64,000 bases of DNA from Carnobacterium inhibens subsp. inhibens DSM 13024 (lineage in GTDB: Bacteria > Bacillota > Bacilli > Lactobacillales > Carnobacteriaceae). The stretch spans positions 1,240,001 through 1,304,000 of the forward strand of contig NZ_JQIV01000006.1 of the NCBI RefSeq assembly GCF_000746825.1, given 5' to 3'. Numbering within the stretch: the first letter of the stretch is position 1; each line of letters starts with the position of its first letter. Of the stretch, positions 37,164 to 45,891 are shown one piece after another. A program made the translations under genes and the position numbers. The notes under the pieces are model-generated. The model was not told where the DNA came from and did not search any database. It saw nothing but the letters and a program-made list of their open reading frames with translations.

Positions 37164-38069
37164 TTATTTTTTTGTGACCTCATGGCCGCCAAATTCATTT
37201 CTAAGTGCTGCAACTACTTTTCCAGTAAAAGTATCTTCCTCTAAAGAACGGTACCGCATCATTAAAGAGAGTGCTATCACAGGCGTCGGAACTTTTGCAT
37301 CCAAAGCTGCTTCTACCGTCCATTTCCCTTCACCCGAAGATTGCATAATTCCTTTTATTTCATCAAGGTGAGCGTCTTTTTGAAAGGCACTTTCTGCCAG
37401 TTCCATTAACCAGCTTCTAATGACTGAACCATTATTCCAAACTTTTGACACGTCGGCCAAATCATATTCAAATTCACTCTTTTCGACAACTTCAAAACCT
37501 TCAGCCATCGCTTGCATCATGCCATATTCTATCCCGTTGTGTACCATTTTCAAGTAATGGCCGCTACCAGATTTCCCAGTGTATAAATACCCGTCTTTTA
37601 CACAGATCCCTTTCAAAATCGGTTCAATTATCGCAAATGCTTCTGAGTTGCCTCCAACCATTAAACAAGCACCTGCATTCGCGCCGCTCGTACCACCTGA
37701 TGTTCCCATGTCTAAGAAATGGATACCTTTTGCTGCAGATACTTCGGCATGTCGAATAGAATCTTTGTAGTGTGAATTTCCTCCATCGATGATGATATCA
37801 TTTGGTCCTAACAATTCATTGACTTCACTTAAAACATTTTCTAATGGATCTCCCGCTGGAACCATGATCCAAATAATTTTAGTTTGTTTAAGACTGGCAA
37901 CCAGTTCTTTTAAATCATTTGCGGTTTTGATTCCATTTGCATCGGCATGTTTTCTTGCCGCTTCGAAACTATCATAACCTATCACATGATGACCATTCTT
38001 TTGTAAGTTTAAGGCTAAATTGTATCCCATTTTTCCTAAACCAATTAATCCAATTTCCAATTTCACCAC
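37164..38069 (-). CDS. gnd: 6-phosphogluconate dehydrogenase, short (GntZ/YqeC) type
   Basis: 301 aa, the short bacterial form (the usual dimeric enzyme is about 470 aa). The N-terminal Rossmann motif GLIGLGKMGYNLA binds NAD(P); IIDGGNSHYKDS and MGTSGGTSGANAGACLMVGG are the substrate-binding signature; the catalytic Lys lies in HYLKMVHNGIEYGMM. It oxidatively decarboxylates 6-phosphogluconate to ribulose-5-phosphate. It is divergent from the RpiR-type gene at 38193, which probably controls it. Confidence 0.88.
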   Translation of the reverse strand: MVKLEIGLIGLGKMGYNLALNLQKNGHHVIGYDSFEAARKHADANGIKTANDLKELVASLKQTKIIWIMVPAGDPLENVLSEVNELLGPNDIIIDGGNSHYKDSIRHAEVSAAKGIHFLDMGTSGGTSGANAGACLMVGGNSEAFAIIEPILKGICVKDGYLYTGKSGSGHYLKMVHNGIEYGMMQAMAEGFEVVEKSEFEYDLADVSKVWNNGSVIRSWLMELAESAFQKDAHLDEIKGIMQSSGEGKWTVEAALDAKVPTPVIALSLMMRYRSLEEDTFTGKVVAALRNEFGGHEVTKK

Positions 38070-38090
38070 TCCTTATGTATTTATGGTTTC

Positions 38091-38119
38091 AGTATATGAA
38101 ATATTTTTTCTTTTTGCAA
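38091..38119 (-). promoter_or_regulatory. Promoter of gnd with operator-like repeat
   Basis: TTGCAA (38114-38119), 17 bp, TATACT (38091-38096) on the minus strand. The spacer holds GAAATATTTTTTC, and a similar AAAAATATTTTT lies at 38128-38139 near the divergent RpiR gene. The pair may bind the RpiR regulator. Confidence 0.5.
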
Positions 38120-38192
38120 CCATTAAAAAAAATATTTTTCTTTATCAAATGTATGATATACTGATTTAAACTCTTTTAAGTAGGTGAAAAAT

Positions 38193-39041
38193 ATGAAAAC
38201 TCAAGATATTAACTTGAAAATCAAATCGATCTATCGCGATTTAAGCAGCAAAGAAAAAATGATTGCAGATTTTATTCTTTTACACCCCGAGGAAGTTATG
38301 CATGGAACCATCAGCAATATTTCAGATACCATCCAAGTTGCAGATGCTACTTTTTTCCGCTTTTGTAAGCGCTTAGGATACAATGGTTTTCAAGATTTCA
38401 AAATTGCTTTAGCTTCAGAAAAAGTAAATAGTTCTTTATCTATTCATGAAAACATTTCTAAAGAAGACAATGAACTACTGATGGCACAAAAAGTTTTTGA
38501 CTCCAATGTCAAGTCGTTAAACGACACAAAAAAATTATTGGATGAACAAGAGCTGATCAAAGCTGTTCAGTTCTTAACTGCTTCTAAAATGGTCGGTTTC
38601 TTTGGCGTCGGCGGCTCTAGTATCATTGCAATGGATGCTTATCATAAATTTTTGCGTACCCCACTAAATTCTACGTATACACAAGATACTCATATACAAA
38701 TGATGCAAGCTTCTCGATTAACTGAAAACGATTGCGCCATTATTATTTCCCATTCTGGTATCACCAAAGACACTATCCAATTAGCTGAAATCATCAAAGA
38801 AAAAAAAGCAAAAGTAATCGTCATTACGAGTTATTCACTTTCTCCTTTAGCAAAATTTGCAGATGCTTTATTGTTATCAACAGCTGAAGAAACGGACTAT
38901 CGTTCTGAAGCTTTAACTTCTCGTATCACACAACTAAGTTTGATCGACGCTTTGTTTGTTAGCGTAATGTTCAAAACAGGTGATTTTGCCACACATTCAC
39001 TTGATGAAGTCCGTAAAGTAATTTCTCAGACAAAATTATAA
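38193..39041 (+). CDS. RpiR/MurR-family transcriptional regulator
   Basis: 282 aa with ATG at 38193, 6 nt after AGGTG; a GTG at 38184 overlaps that site. N-terminal HTH domain (1-77, with IQVADATFFRFCKRLGYNGF), then the SIS domain (about 120-245, GFFGVGGSSIIAMDAYHKF and IIISHSGITKDT). It senses a sugar phosphate, likely 6-phosphogluconate given the divergent gnd; that ligand is inference. Confidence 0.82.
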   Translation: MKTQDINLKIKSIYRDLSSKEKMIADFILLHPEEVMHGTISNISDTIQVADATFFRFCKRLGYNGFQDFKIALASEKVNSSLSIHENISKEDNELLMAQKVFDSNVKSLNDTKKLLDEQELIKAVQFLTASKMVGFFGVGGSSIIAMDAYHKFLRTPLNSTYTQDTHIQMMQASRLTENDCAIIISHSGITKDTIQLAEIIKEKKAKVIVITSYSLSPLAKFADALLLSTAEETDYRSEALTSRITQLSLIDALFVSVMFKTGDFATHSLDEVRKVISQTKL

Positions 39042-39140
39042 TAATCGTTTTTCAAGCACTTTCTTTTGCTTTCAGCTCATTTTCTTTTATATAATGACTA
39101 CGAAACATACAATATAAATCTTAGGGAGGAATAGAATATT

Positions 39141-40061
39141 ATGAGTAAATTTGTAAAAGGAAGTTACCTCACGTTAGAAGAAGCAAGAGTCGCTATTGAT
39201 GAAGTTGTTGCAGATGGTTACGATAAGAACTTAATCACACTCGTCACAAACAGAGAAACTGCTGATACTTTACCTAATGATTTAGATGTAGGTGTCTCAA
39301 CTGAACATGCAGATAAGAATAACGGAGACGACGAATCATTCATGGACAAAGTAAAAAATGTTTTTACAATGAGTGATGATGAGGCTGAGAACGCAAATGT
39401 TGATACAACAGATGAAGGCTATGAAGCAGACGAATCAGTCTTGAGCAGCTATAAAGATGATATCAAAAATGGCTCTATTGTAGTATTGGTAGATGATTTT
39501 GCTGAAGAAACTGGAGCTGAAGATTTTGATAACAGCACTCCATTAGGAACAATGGACTCCGCGGACGCTACTGTTCCTCCTGTTGATTCAATCGATACGA
39601 CTGATACATTAGATACGATCGATACAACCGATTATTCAACAGTAGATCCCACACTAACAGATAATGAAGAAAAGCTTCAACTTAAAGAAGAACGATTAGA
39701 TGTTGGCACTACTGAAGTTCAAACGGGCGAAGTGAATGTAAGCAAGACAGTCAATGAAGAAAATCAAACCATTGATGTACCCGTTAAACATGAAGAAGTG
39801 ACCATTGAAAGACATCCTGTAACAGATGAAACTCCTACTGACGGCTCACTTGATCTAGAAGCTGAAACAATCAATATACCTGTTACGGAAGAACAAATTG
39901 ACGTGAATAAACGTGCAGTCGTTACAGATGAAGTAACGATTAATAAAGAAACAAAAGAAGAAGTTAAAGAAGTTTCAGATACTGTTCGTAAAGAAGACCT
40001 AGATGTTCAAACACATGGAGATGTTACTGTCGAAGGAGAAGACGACAACAAACCCCTTTAG
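39141..40061 (+). CDS. General stress protein: YflT domain plus DUF2382 (YsnF-like)
   Basis: 306 aa. An N-terminal YflT/GSP17M-like domain (1-120, ending IVVLVDDFAEE) is joined by an acidic Asp/Thr repeat linker (about 145-175, IDTTDTLDTIDTTD) to a C-terminal DUF2382 domain (about 180-300), which shows paired VxVSKTVxEE and VTIERHPV strands. The DUF2382 half resembles B. subtilis YsnF, a stress protein of unknown action. It is a paralogue of the gene at 4457-4975. AGGGAGG precedes the ATG; own terminator follows. Confidence 0.8.
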   Translation: MSKFVKGSYLTLEEARVAIDEVVADGYDKNLITLVTNRETADTLPNDLDVGVSTEHADKNNGDDESFMDKVKNVFTMSDDEAENANVDTTDEGYEADESVLSSYKDDIKNGSIVVLVDDFAEETGAEDFDNSTPLGTMDSADATVPPVDSIDTTDTLDTIDTTDYSTVDPTLTDNEEKLQLKEERLDVGTTEVQTGEVNVSKTVNEENQTIDVPVKHEEVTIERHPVTDETPTDGSLDLEAETINIPVTEEQIDVNKRAVVTDEVTINKETKEEVKEVSDTVRKEDLDVQTHGDVTVEGEDDNKPL

Positions 40062-40095
40062 ACTAAGTTAATTTCTTATTCAGAGCGAATAACAG

Positions 40096-40135
40096 AAAGC
40101 ATCAATATGGAAATTTCCTTATTGATGCTTTTTTT
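40096..40135 (+). terminator. Terminator of the YflT-DUF2382 gene
   Basis: AAGCATCAATA and TATTGATGCTT pair over a short loop and are followed by seven T. Confidence 0.9.
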
Positions 40136-40171
40136 ATTCAGTTAAATTAACATACATTAGGAGGAGCCATT

Positions 40172-40969
40172 ATGGAATTAGGTATTACAGGAAAAATAGC
40201 CTTAGTTACCGGAGCTGACTCGGGTATCGGTTGGGAAACTGCTCGTGTTCTTTTAGAAGAAGGAGCTACGGTTATTCTTACCGATAAAGAACCAGATCAA
40301 TTAACTCAAGCAGCAGAAAAACTTGGACAGCCGGACAAAGTCTTCCATTACCCAGCAGACATCACAAGTATAGATGACTTGAAAAAGCTTCATCAAAAAA
40401 TTGCTCAAGAAGTCGGGAAAATCGATATTTTAGTTCAATCAGCTGGTATTACTGGAGCTCAAGGACTCTTTCATGAGTTAGATGATGAAGGATGGATAAA
40501 TACGATGGAAGTAGACTTACTAGGACCTGTACGCTTAGTATCTGAATTTCTGCCTGACTTAAGAACTGGTGGCTGGGGCAGACTTATCTTTTTAGCCTCT
40601 GAAGATGCGGTCCAACCTTATGATGATGAAATCCCATACTGTTGTGCGAAAGCTGGAATTCTTGCGTTGTCAAAAGGTCTTTCTCGGACATACGCCAGAG
40701 AAGGATTGTTGGTTAATTCCGTTTCTCCTGCTTTTATCGAAACACCGATGACCGACACTATGATGGAAAAAAGATCTGAAGAATTATCTGTTTCAAAAGA
40801 TGAAGCTATCCAATCATTTTTAGATAAAAAAAGACCTTACCTTGAATTGAAACGCCGCGGTCAAACTGAAGAAGTAGCCGCTGTCATTGCCTTTCTTTGC
40901 TCAGACAAAGCTTCTTTTATAAATGGTGCAAATTACCGCGTAGACGCTGGCTCAGTAGCGTCGATATAA
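40172..40969 (+). CDS. Short-chain dehydrogenase/reductase
   Basis: 265 aa. Cofactor loop TGADSGIG (13-20), the VQSAG segment (NAG-like, 88-92), catalytic Ser143, Tyr156 and Lys160 in YCCAKAG. The C-terminal VDAGS closes the fold. It is a classical NAD(P)-dependent SDR; substrate unknown. AGGAGG precedes the ATG. 23 bp before the FAD oxidoreductase gene, with no terminator, so the two form an operon. Confidence 0.88.
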   Translation: MELGITGKIALVTGADSGIGWETARVLLEEGATVILTDKEPDQLTQAAEKLGQPDKVFHYPADITSIDDLKKLHQKIAQEVGKIDILVQSAGITGAQGLFHELDDEGWINTMEVDLLGPVRLVSEFLPDLRTGGWGRLIFLASEDAVQPYDDEIPYCCAKAGILALSKGLSRTYAREGLLVNSVSPAFIETPMTDTMMEKRSEELSVSKDEAIQSFLDKKRPYLELKRRGQTEEVAAVIAFLCSDKASFINGANYRVDAGSVASI

Positions 40970-40992
40970 CCTTAAGAATGGAGGAATACAAA

Positions 40993-42225
40993 ATGGTAGA
41001 TTATACAAGTGAAAAACTGAATCCTCAAGATACAGCTAGAGCCTACGACTATCTGATCATAGGTGGCGGGATGGTGGCAGACACTGCTGCTCGAGGCATA
41101 CGAGAAAGAGATTTATTTGGCAGCATCGGAATTCTTTCTGCCGATAGCGATGAGCCCTATACTCGACCTGCTTTGACAAAAAAATTATGGACGGACAGTA
41201 CGTTTACTCAAGACCAAGTAGCCCTTAATACAACAAAAGAGCTAAAAGGAGTTACCCTTAAATTGAATACCACTGTAACTGCTATCGAACGAGAAAATCA
41301 TCGTGTTCAATTAAAAGATGGTACTTCTATTCGGTATAAAAAATTGCTCCTTGCTACCGGTGGAGAACCTACAAAAATTGACGGTCCAGATGATGAACAT
41401 GTGATTGTGTTTAGAGAATGGTCTGATTACAGACGTTTGCGTAATTTCTCAGGAAACAATCAGCATGTCATTGTCGTCGGCGGCGGTTATATTGGAGCAG
41501 AACTAGCGGCTGGTTTGATACAAAACAATACTAAAGTGACACTTATTTATCCGGATAAAGTTTTAGGAAGCAGCCAGTTTCCTGCTGAACTCGCTAAGGA
41601 ATATGAAGATTCTTTCCGAGAAGCTGGCGTGAATCTTTTAAATAATAAACGCGCAGAGTCTTATACAAAAGAAGATGGCAAGTTAAGTCTTCAACTTGAC
41701 GACGGATCTACAGTACAAGGTGATACTATCGTCATTGGGTTAGGAGTAACGCCTCGTGTTTTATTAGCCGAACAAAGCGGTCTTAAAGTCGATGATGGCG
41801 TTTATGTTGATGAACAGTTGCGAACAACCGATCCTGACATTTGGGCTGCTGGTGATATTGCTTTTTATCCCGATAAAATTCTAGGCAGAACGCGTATCGA
41901 ACACGTTGATCATGCCCGAAAATCTGGTAAAGCAGCGGGTAAAGCAATGGCTGAATCAGGTGAAGCTTACACGTATACGCCTTATTTTTATTCTGTCGTT
42001 TTTTCTATTTCTTGGAAAGCAATTGGTACGTTAGACCCTTCATTAAATACAATAATAGATGCAGTAGATGGCGGAAAAGTGGTTTACTACTTAGAAGATG
42101 ATCTTCCTGTAGGTATTTTAACTTGGAATGTCGAACCAGATTTGGATAGTGTTCGTGCTATTCTTAGTGATCCGCCAACTAATCCTCAATCTTTAAAAGG
42201 AATGATCCGTTCTAAAGAAAAATAA
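40993..42225 (+). CDS. FAD/NAD(P)-dependent disulfide-type oxidoreductase
   Basis: 410 aa with ATG at 40993, 8 nt after GGAGG; a longer reading that overlaps the SDR gene is not supported. N-terminal FAD motif YLIIGGGMVADTAA, NAD motif VIVVGGGYIGAELAAG (about 160-175), and the C-terminal FAD motif DIWAAGDIAF (about 290). It resembles the AIF/rubredoxin or ferredoxin reductase group; no redox CxxxxC is seen. The electron acceptor is unknown. Operon with the SDR. Confidence 0.87.
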   Translation: MVDYTSEKLNPQDTARAYDYLIIGGGMVADTAARGIRERDLFGSIGILSADSDEPYTRPALTKKLWTDSTFTQDQVALNTTKELKGVTLKLNTTVTAIERENHRVQLKDGTSIRYKKLLLATGGEPTKIDGPDDEHVIVFREWSDYRRLRNFSGNNQHVIVVGGGYIGAELAAGLIQNNTKVTLIYPDKVLGSSQFPAELAKEYEDSFREAGVNLLNNKRAESYTKEDGKLSLQLDDGSTVQGDTIVIGLGVTPRVLLAEQSGLKVDDGVYVDEQLRTTDPDIWAAGDIAFYPDKILGRTRIEHVDHARKSGKAAGKAMAESGEAYTYTPYFYSVVFSISWKAIGTLDPSLNTIIDAVDGGKVVYYLEDDLPVGILTWNVEPDLDSVRAILSDPPTNPQSLKGMIRSKEK

Positions 42226-42236
42226 TCTTTTAAATT

Positions 42237-42292
42237 AAAATAGCATCATTTTTCAGCTGATTTATTAGAGCTGAAAAATGGTGCTATTTTTT
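42237..42292. terminator. Bidirectional terminator between convergent genes
   Basis: CATTTTTCAGCT and AGCTGAAAAATG with flanking TAGCA/TGCTA and A/T runs, between the oxidoreductase and the thioredoxin-like gene; it can serve both. Confidence 0.85.
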
Positions 42293-42629
42293 ATCTACTT
42301 GTAAAATTTCCAACAACTTGCTTGAACTTCCCATGCAGCTCATCCATAACAACAAATCGTGCTTCACGGATAACTTCTTTGCCTTCAGCAAATAACAATA
42401 AAGCTGGAACAGTAAATACTGTGAATTGGCTGGCAACTTCAGGAATATCATCTGCACTAACTTGTATAGGCTTAATGGATGGAAATTCTTTTAACATCTC
42501 TTGCACTTGCGGCTGAATAACATGGCAGATACCACAACTTTTTCTTGAAATATAAACAAAAGCAAGGTCATTTTGTTCTATAAAGCGTAAAACTTCATCC
42601 ATAGAAACAGCTTGAGGAAATGTATTCAT
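42291..42629 (-). CDS. Thioredoxin-like protein with CGIC motif
   Basis: 112 aa. The thioredoxin fold is recognised by the active-site C32-G-I-C35 in SRKSCGICHV and the cis-Pro in FTVFTVPALLLF (about residue 75). A thiol-disulfide role in the cytosol is likely. The GI dipeptide between the cysteines differs from the common GP. It is convergent with the oxidoreductase, so a shared pathway is possible but not shown. Confidence 0.82.
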   Translation of the reverse strand: MNTFPQAVSMDEVLRFIEQNDLAFVYISRKSCGICHVIQPQVQEMLKEFPSIKPIQVSADDIPEVASQFTVFTVPALLLFAEGKEVIREARFVVMDELHGKFKQVVGNFTSR

Positions 42630-42715
42630 TTTGCATTCTTCTTTCTATTGATTAATCAACTATTTAGCCGATTATTTTTTTACCTAAACTTAGTTATATA
42701 GCTAAAACCCTTTAC

Positions 42716-43267
42716 TTAAGAAAAATAATCTTGTTTTAAAATGGAATAATAGACATCATCCACATCACGTTTTTTGTGGATTCTATTTTTTCTTAATGTC
42801 CCTTCATACGTCATACCGAGATGTTCCATTACTTTCCCTGAAGCTGGGTTTTCTATATCATAACAAGCATAAATTCGTTCTAATCCCAGTTTTTCAAAAC
42901 CCAACGCAATTATTAATTTTCCTGCTTCCGTTATATACCCATTTTTCCAATAATTTTTATTTAATGTGTATCCAATCTCTGCACTATTGGCGCCACTTTT
43001 TAATCTTAAGTCAATCGTGCCAATCATTTTTCCAGTTTCCTTCAATTCAATTGCATACTTTCCCAGTGGTTCTTTCATAAAATAATTCGCAATGTTTTTT
43101 CTCGTTTCTTCCAAATTAGTATGTTTTTCGAAAACAAACCGAACAGTTTCATCGTCAGAAGCATATTCGTACATATCTTCTGCATCTTTTAAGGTCATTG
43201 GTCGAAGCAGTATTCGCTCTCCTTCTACCTGATTGTAACAGCTTAATTGATAGATTTTTTCTTCCAT
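42716..43267 (-). CDS. GNAT acetyltransferase, RimJ/RimL type
   Basis: 183 aa with ATG at 43267, after GGGGG. Features include ERILLRPMTLKDAEDMYEYA at the start, the acetyl-CoA-binding loop region IGYTLNKNYWKNGYITEAGK, and YDIENPASGKVMEHLGM, all typical of RimJ/L-like N-acetyltransferases that modify protein N-termini or small amines. Substrate unknown. Monocistronic; divergent from the GT2 gene. Confidence 0.85.
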   Translation of the reverse strand: MEEKIYQLSCYNQVEGERILLRPMTLKDAEDMYEYASDDETVRFVFEKHTNLEETRKNIANYFMKEPLGKYAIELKETGKMIGTIDLRLKSGANSAEIGYTLNKNYWKNGYITEAGKLIIALGFEKLGLERIYACYDIENPASGKVMEHLGMTYEGTLRKNRIHKKRDVDDVYYSILKQDYFS

Positions 43268-43420
43268 ATAATCCCCCACTTTGTTTTAAAGTTGTGTTCT
43301 TAATTTAGCAGTATGACAGTATTTCGTCAACCCAAAAGGATTTTGAGCTGCTTTAATTATATGTTAAAAGAATGGTATTCTGTTCTTCTCATCTTCTAAA
43401 TATTGACAAAGAAGGATAAT

Positions 43421-43465
43421 ATCATAAACTTAACATAAGCACATCCAATAAGTTTATGATTTTTT
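43421..43465 (+). terminator. Terminator-like hairpin in the leader of the GT2 gene
   Basis: ATCATAAACTTA (43421-43432) and TAAGTTTATGAT (43449-43460) pair perfectly and five or more T follow. It lies 55 nt upstream of the GT2 ATG in a divergent intergenic region, where no upstream plus-strand gene needs a terminator. It may be an attenuator. Confidence 0.6.
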
Positions 43466-43520
43466 GTTTTGAATGAATCTTTCTCAGGTTTTAAAACTAT
43501 CATCGTTGGGAGGGAATGTC

Positions 43521-44486
43521 ATGATTTCAGTTATTGTAACAGTCCAAAATATTGAAAAATTGTTACCTAAATGCCTGCACAACATCAAAGGCCAAACTTA
43601 TCGTAATTTACAAGTTATTTTAATCGATAATGGGTCTAGCGATAAAAGCGGCGAAATTTGTGATAAGTTTGCAAAACTTGATGCAAGATTCCATGTCATT
43701 CACATAGAAAGAGGCAACTTATCTGTCGCAAGAAATATTGGTCTTTCATATGCACAGGGAGAGTATGTTTGTTTTGTTAACTCTGTCGACTGGATTGATG
43801 CAGAAATGTTAGAATACCTTATCACTATTAATGCCAAATTTAATGCAGATACAATTACGTGTAGATATTATGAAGATACTATAGAAGAGCTACTCATTGT
43901 TTCAGATCCTATTGAAACACAATTCATGTCAAAAAACGAGGCTATCCAACTTTGTCTAGCTCAAACAAGAATACATAGCTTCTTATGCAACAAACTTTTC
44001 AAATTAAAAATCTTTAATTCCAATCCTACTATACGTTTTGATGAGGAAATTGATCATTATGAAGATCTGCTAGTCGCAATGCACTGCTTTTTTAAAAGTA
44101 AAAAAATCCTTTACAACCCGCCTCCTCATTATCATTATTATCTTAGTCAACATTTACCAGTAAATGTTCTTCAAAACAAAGAAAAATTAACGGGATTAAA
44201 AGCAATAGAAAAAGCCGTTGATTTATTGTCACAAGACTCTTCCATTGATACGCGTGTACTTAAGGATTATTATATTCGTTTGACTCTTTCTTCATTATTC
44301 CTTTTAGCTACACCAGAAAATATGAATGATCTATTAATTATTAATCTGAAACAAAACTTATACCACTATGATTTAAATGAGCATAAAGATAAAGACTTGA
44401 AGAAATGTTGTATGATCACACGCAGAAATATCGGCTTAGGCAAAATTTATTGGGATATGTTTTATAAGAAGCATCTAGTAGAATGA
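43521..44486 (+). CDS. Family 2 glycosyltransferase with degenerate DXD
   Basis: 321 aa with ATG at 43521, 8 nt after GGGAGG. GT2 fold start MISVIVTVQNIEKLLPKCL (about 1-19), ILIDNGSSDKSGEICD and the ARNIGLSYAQGEYVCFVN segment. The acidic DXD normally found as VDSDDW is VNSVDW here (about residues 92-97), so two metal-binding Asp are lost. It may be a specialised or inactive enzyme. It is a single gene rather than part of a polysaccharide cluster. Acceptor unknown. Confidence 0.8.
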   Translation: MISVIVTVQNIEKLLPKCLHNIKGQTYRNLQVILIDNGSSDKSGEICDKFAKLDARFHVIHIERGNLSVARNIGLSYAQGEYVCFVNSVDWIDAEMLEYLITINAKFNADTITCRYYEDTIEELLIVSDPIETQFMSKNEAIQLCLAQTRIHSFLCNKLFKLKIFNSNPTIRFDEEIDHYEDLLVAMHCFFKSKKILYNPPPHYHYYLSQHLPVNVLQNKEKLTGLKAIEKAVDLLSQDSSIDTRVLKDYYIRLTLSSLFLLATPENMNDLLIINLKQNLYHYDLNEHKDKDLKKCCMITRRNIGLGKIYWDMFYKKHLVE

Positions 44487-44721
44487 CACAATTTTCGTCA
44501 GTTAACATAAGCCTATTAATAAAAGAACAAAGAACTTAGTTATGCATTGCTCTTTTTTCAATAATATAAATATGCCTTTGGTCATAGCCAAATAGACTTT
44601 TTAATTCCTACTATAATTAGTTTATTTATCAAAAACATCGTTTAAGTTAGTCTTTTTTTCTATAAATGATATAATGATAATCAGATTAAAAAAAGATAAC
44701 AAAATGATGGGAGATTAAACT

Positions 44722-45486
44722 ATGACACATTCAAAATTCATAAACCATTAACTCTATCCTTCATATAGAGATATTCAGCCTTTAGAGAAAGATACCTTTC
44801 CTAAGGATATCAGTTTAGAAGAAGCCTACACTATGCAGCATTCTTTTACTGCCGTAAAAGAAAAAAATGGTGAAAAACTTCAAGGATACAAAATCAGTAT
44901 GACAAGTCCAGAAACCCAAGCTCTATTTGGCGCCTCGGAACCTTTATATGGTCAGTTAACGAATAAACGTGTCCGAGATAGACTTTCATTATCAAAAGAT
45001 ACTGCTAATGCCTTGATAGAGTTAGAATTAATTTTTCTTATTAAGGAAGAATTAACTGCTGAAGACTCACTTGAAGATATTCTTCAAAAAACTAAAGTAG
45101 CACCAGGATTAGAAATACCAGATTCTCGCTTCTTAGACTGGTTTCCCAAAATGCCAAAAGAGCAGGTCTGTGCAGATGGAGCTGTAGGTGGATACGTTAG
45201 CTATGGTGAAGCAAAAGATGCTACATATGAAGATTTAGATAATATACAAGGAAAATTGGTATACAATGGCCAAATCTTAGCTCAAGACTCCTCAAAAACA
45301 GTTATGGGGCATCCAGTTAAAGCCATGGAATGGCTGCTAAAAAAATTAGGTGAGCATGGTTTGTCTCTTCAACCCGGTATGTTTGTGTCTTCTGGTACTT
45401 TTGTTATGCCTAAAGAATTAGCTGCAGGTACTTATAAAGGGGAATTCGACTATTTTGGAACAGTAACCCTAACGATTACCGAATAA
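44722..45486 (+). pseudogene. 2-keto-4-pentenoate hydratase / FAH-family gene with early stop
   Basis: The natural ATG at 44722 has GGGAG upstream. Codon 10 (44749-44751) is TAA, after MTHSKFINH. The frame then stays open to 45486 and reads LYPSYRDIQPLEKDT, LQGYKISMTSPETQALFGA and, near the end, FVSSGTFVMPKELAAG. The MhpD/hydratase family is recognisable (GYKIS and metal-binding Glu in ELELIF). A lone ATG at 44833 could restart translation but would lose about 37 residues and has no ribosome site. It is best called a nonsense-mutated gene, or a sequencing error. Confidence 0.75.
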
Positions 45487-45891
45487 ACATTTGCAATTTG
45501 TCAATTATAGAAAAAGGATAAACTATTAAGGTATGATTCCGAATGTAATTTGGGTCATGCCTTTTAAATTAGCCTAAATTTTAATAATAATAGATTAATT
45601 AAATTGATTACAAAATTTTTTCTAGAGGAATAAGAGTTGCTTGTAGCCATATCTAAGGGTTCAATGTGAATCACAGTTTGTCAGCTCTTCAGCGGTTACG
45701 TCTTATTTAATGCTTCAAAGGAAGCACTGGAAACAGAATAATGCCAAGTGTACCTGCTGTTTGTAAACTGCTAAAGCAACAACAGTCCCAGCAACTAAGA
45801 TTTAGACAGTCTCATGGCTCTTTGCAACTAGAAGAAATTTTATTTTGTTGTAGTAACACCAATTATCAAACATTATATATAAAAAATGAGT
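45487..45891. other. 405-bp gap without a supportable gene
   Basis: Both strands contain stops in all frames. The reverse strand reads ILVAGTVVALAVYKQQ in one frame near 45770-45815, which looks like a decayed coding fragment, but no family can be named. The segment abuts the IS left end at 45892, so it may be old target sequence. Confidence 0.3.

Noticed and set aside
40897-40992. N-terminal extension of the FAD oxidoreductase
   Set aside because: It overlaps the SDR gene in another frame; the ATG at 40993 has GGAGG at the right distance.
45866-45891. Target-site duplication at the IS ends
   Set aside because: Left and right flanks do not match, so no duplication can be claimed.
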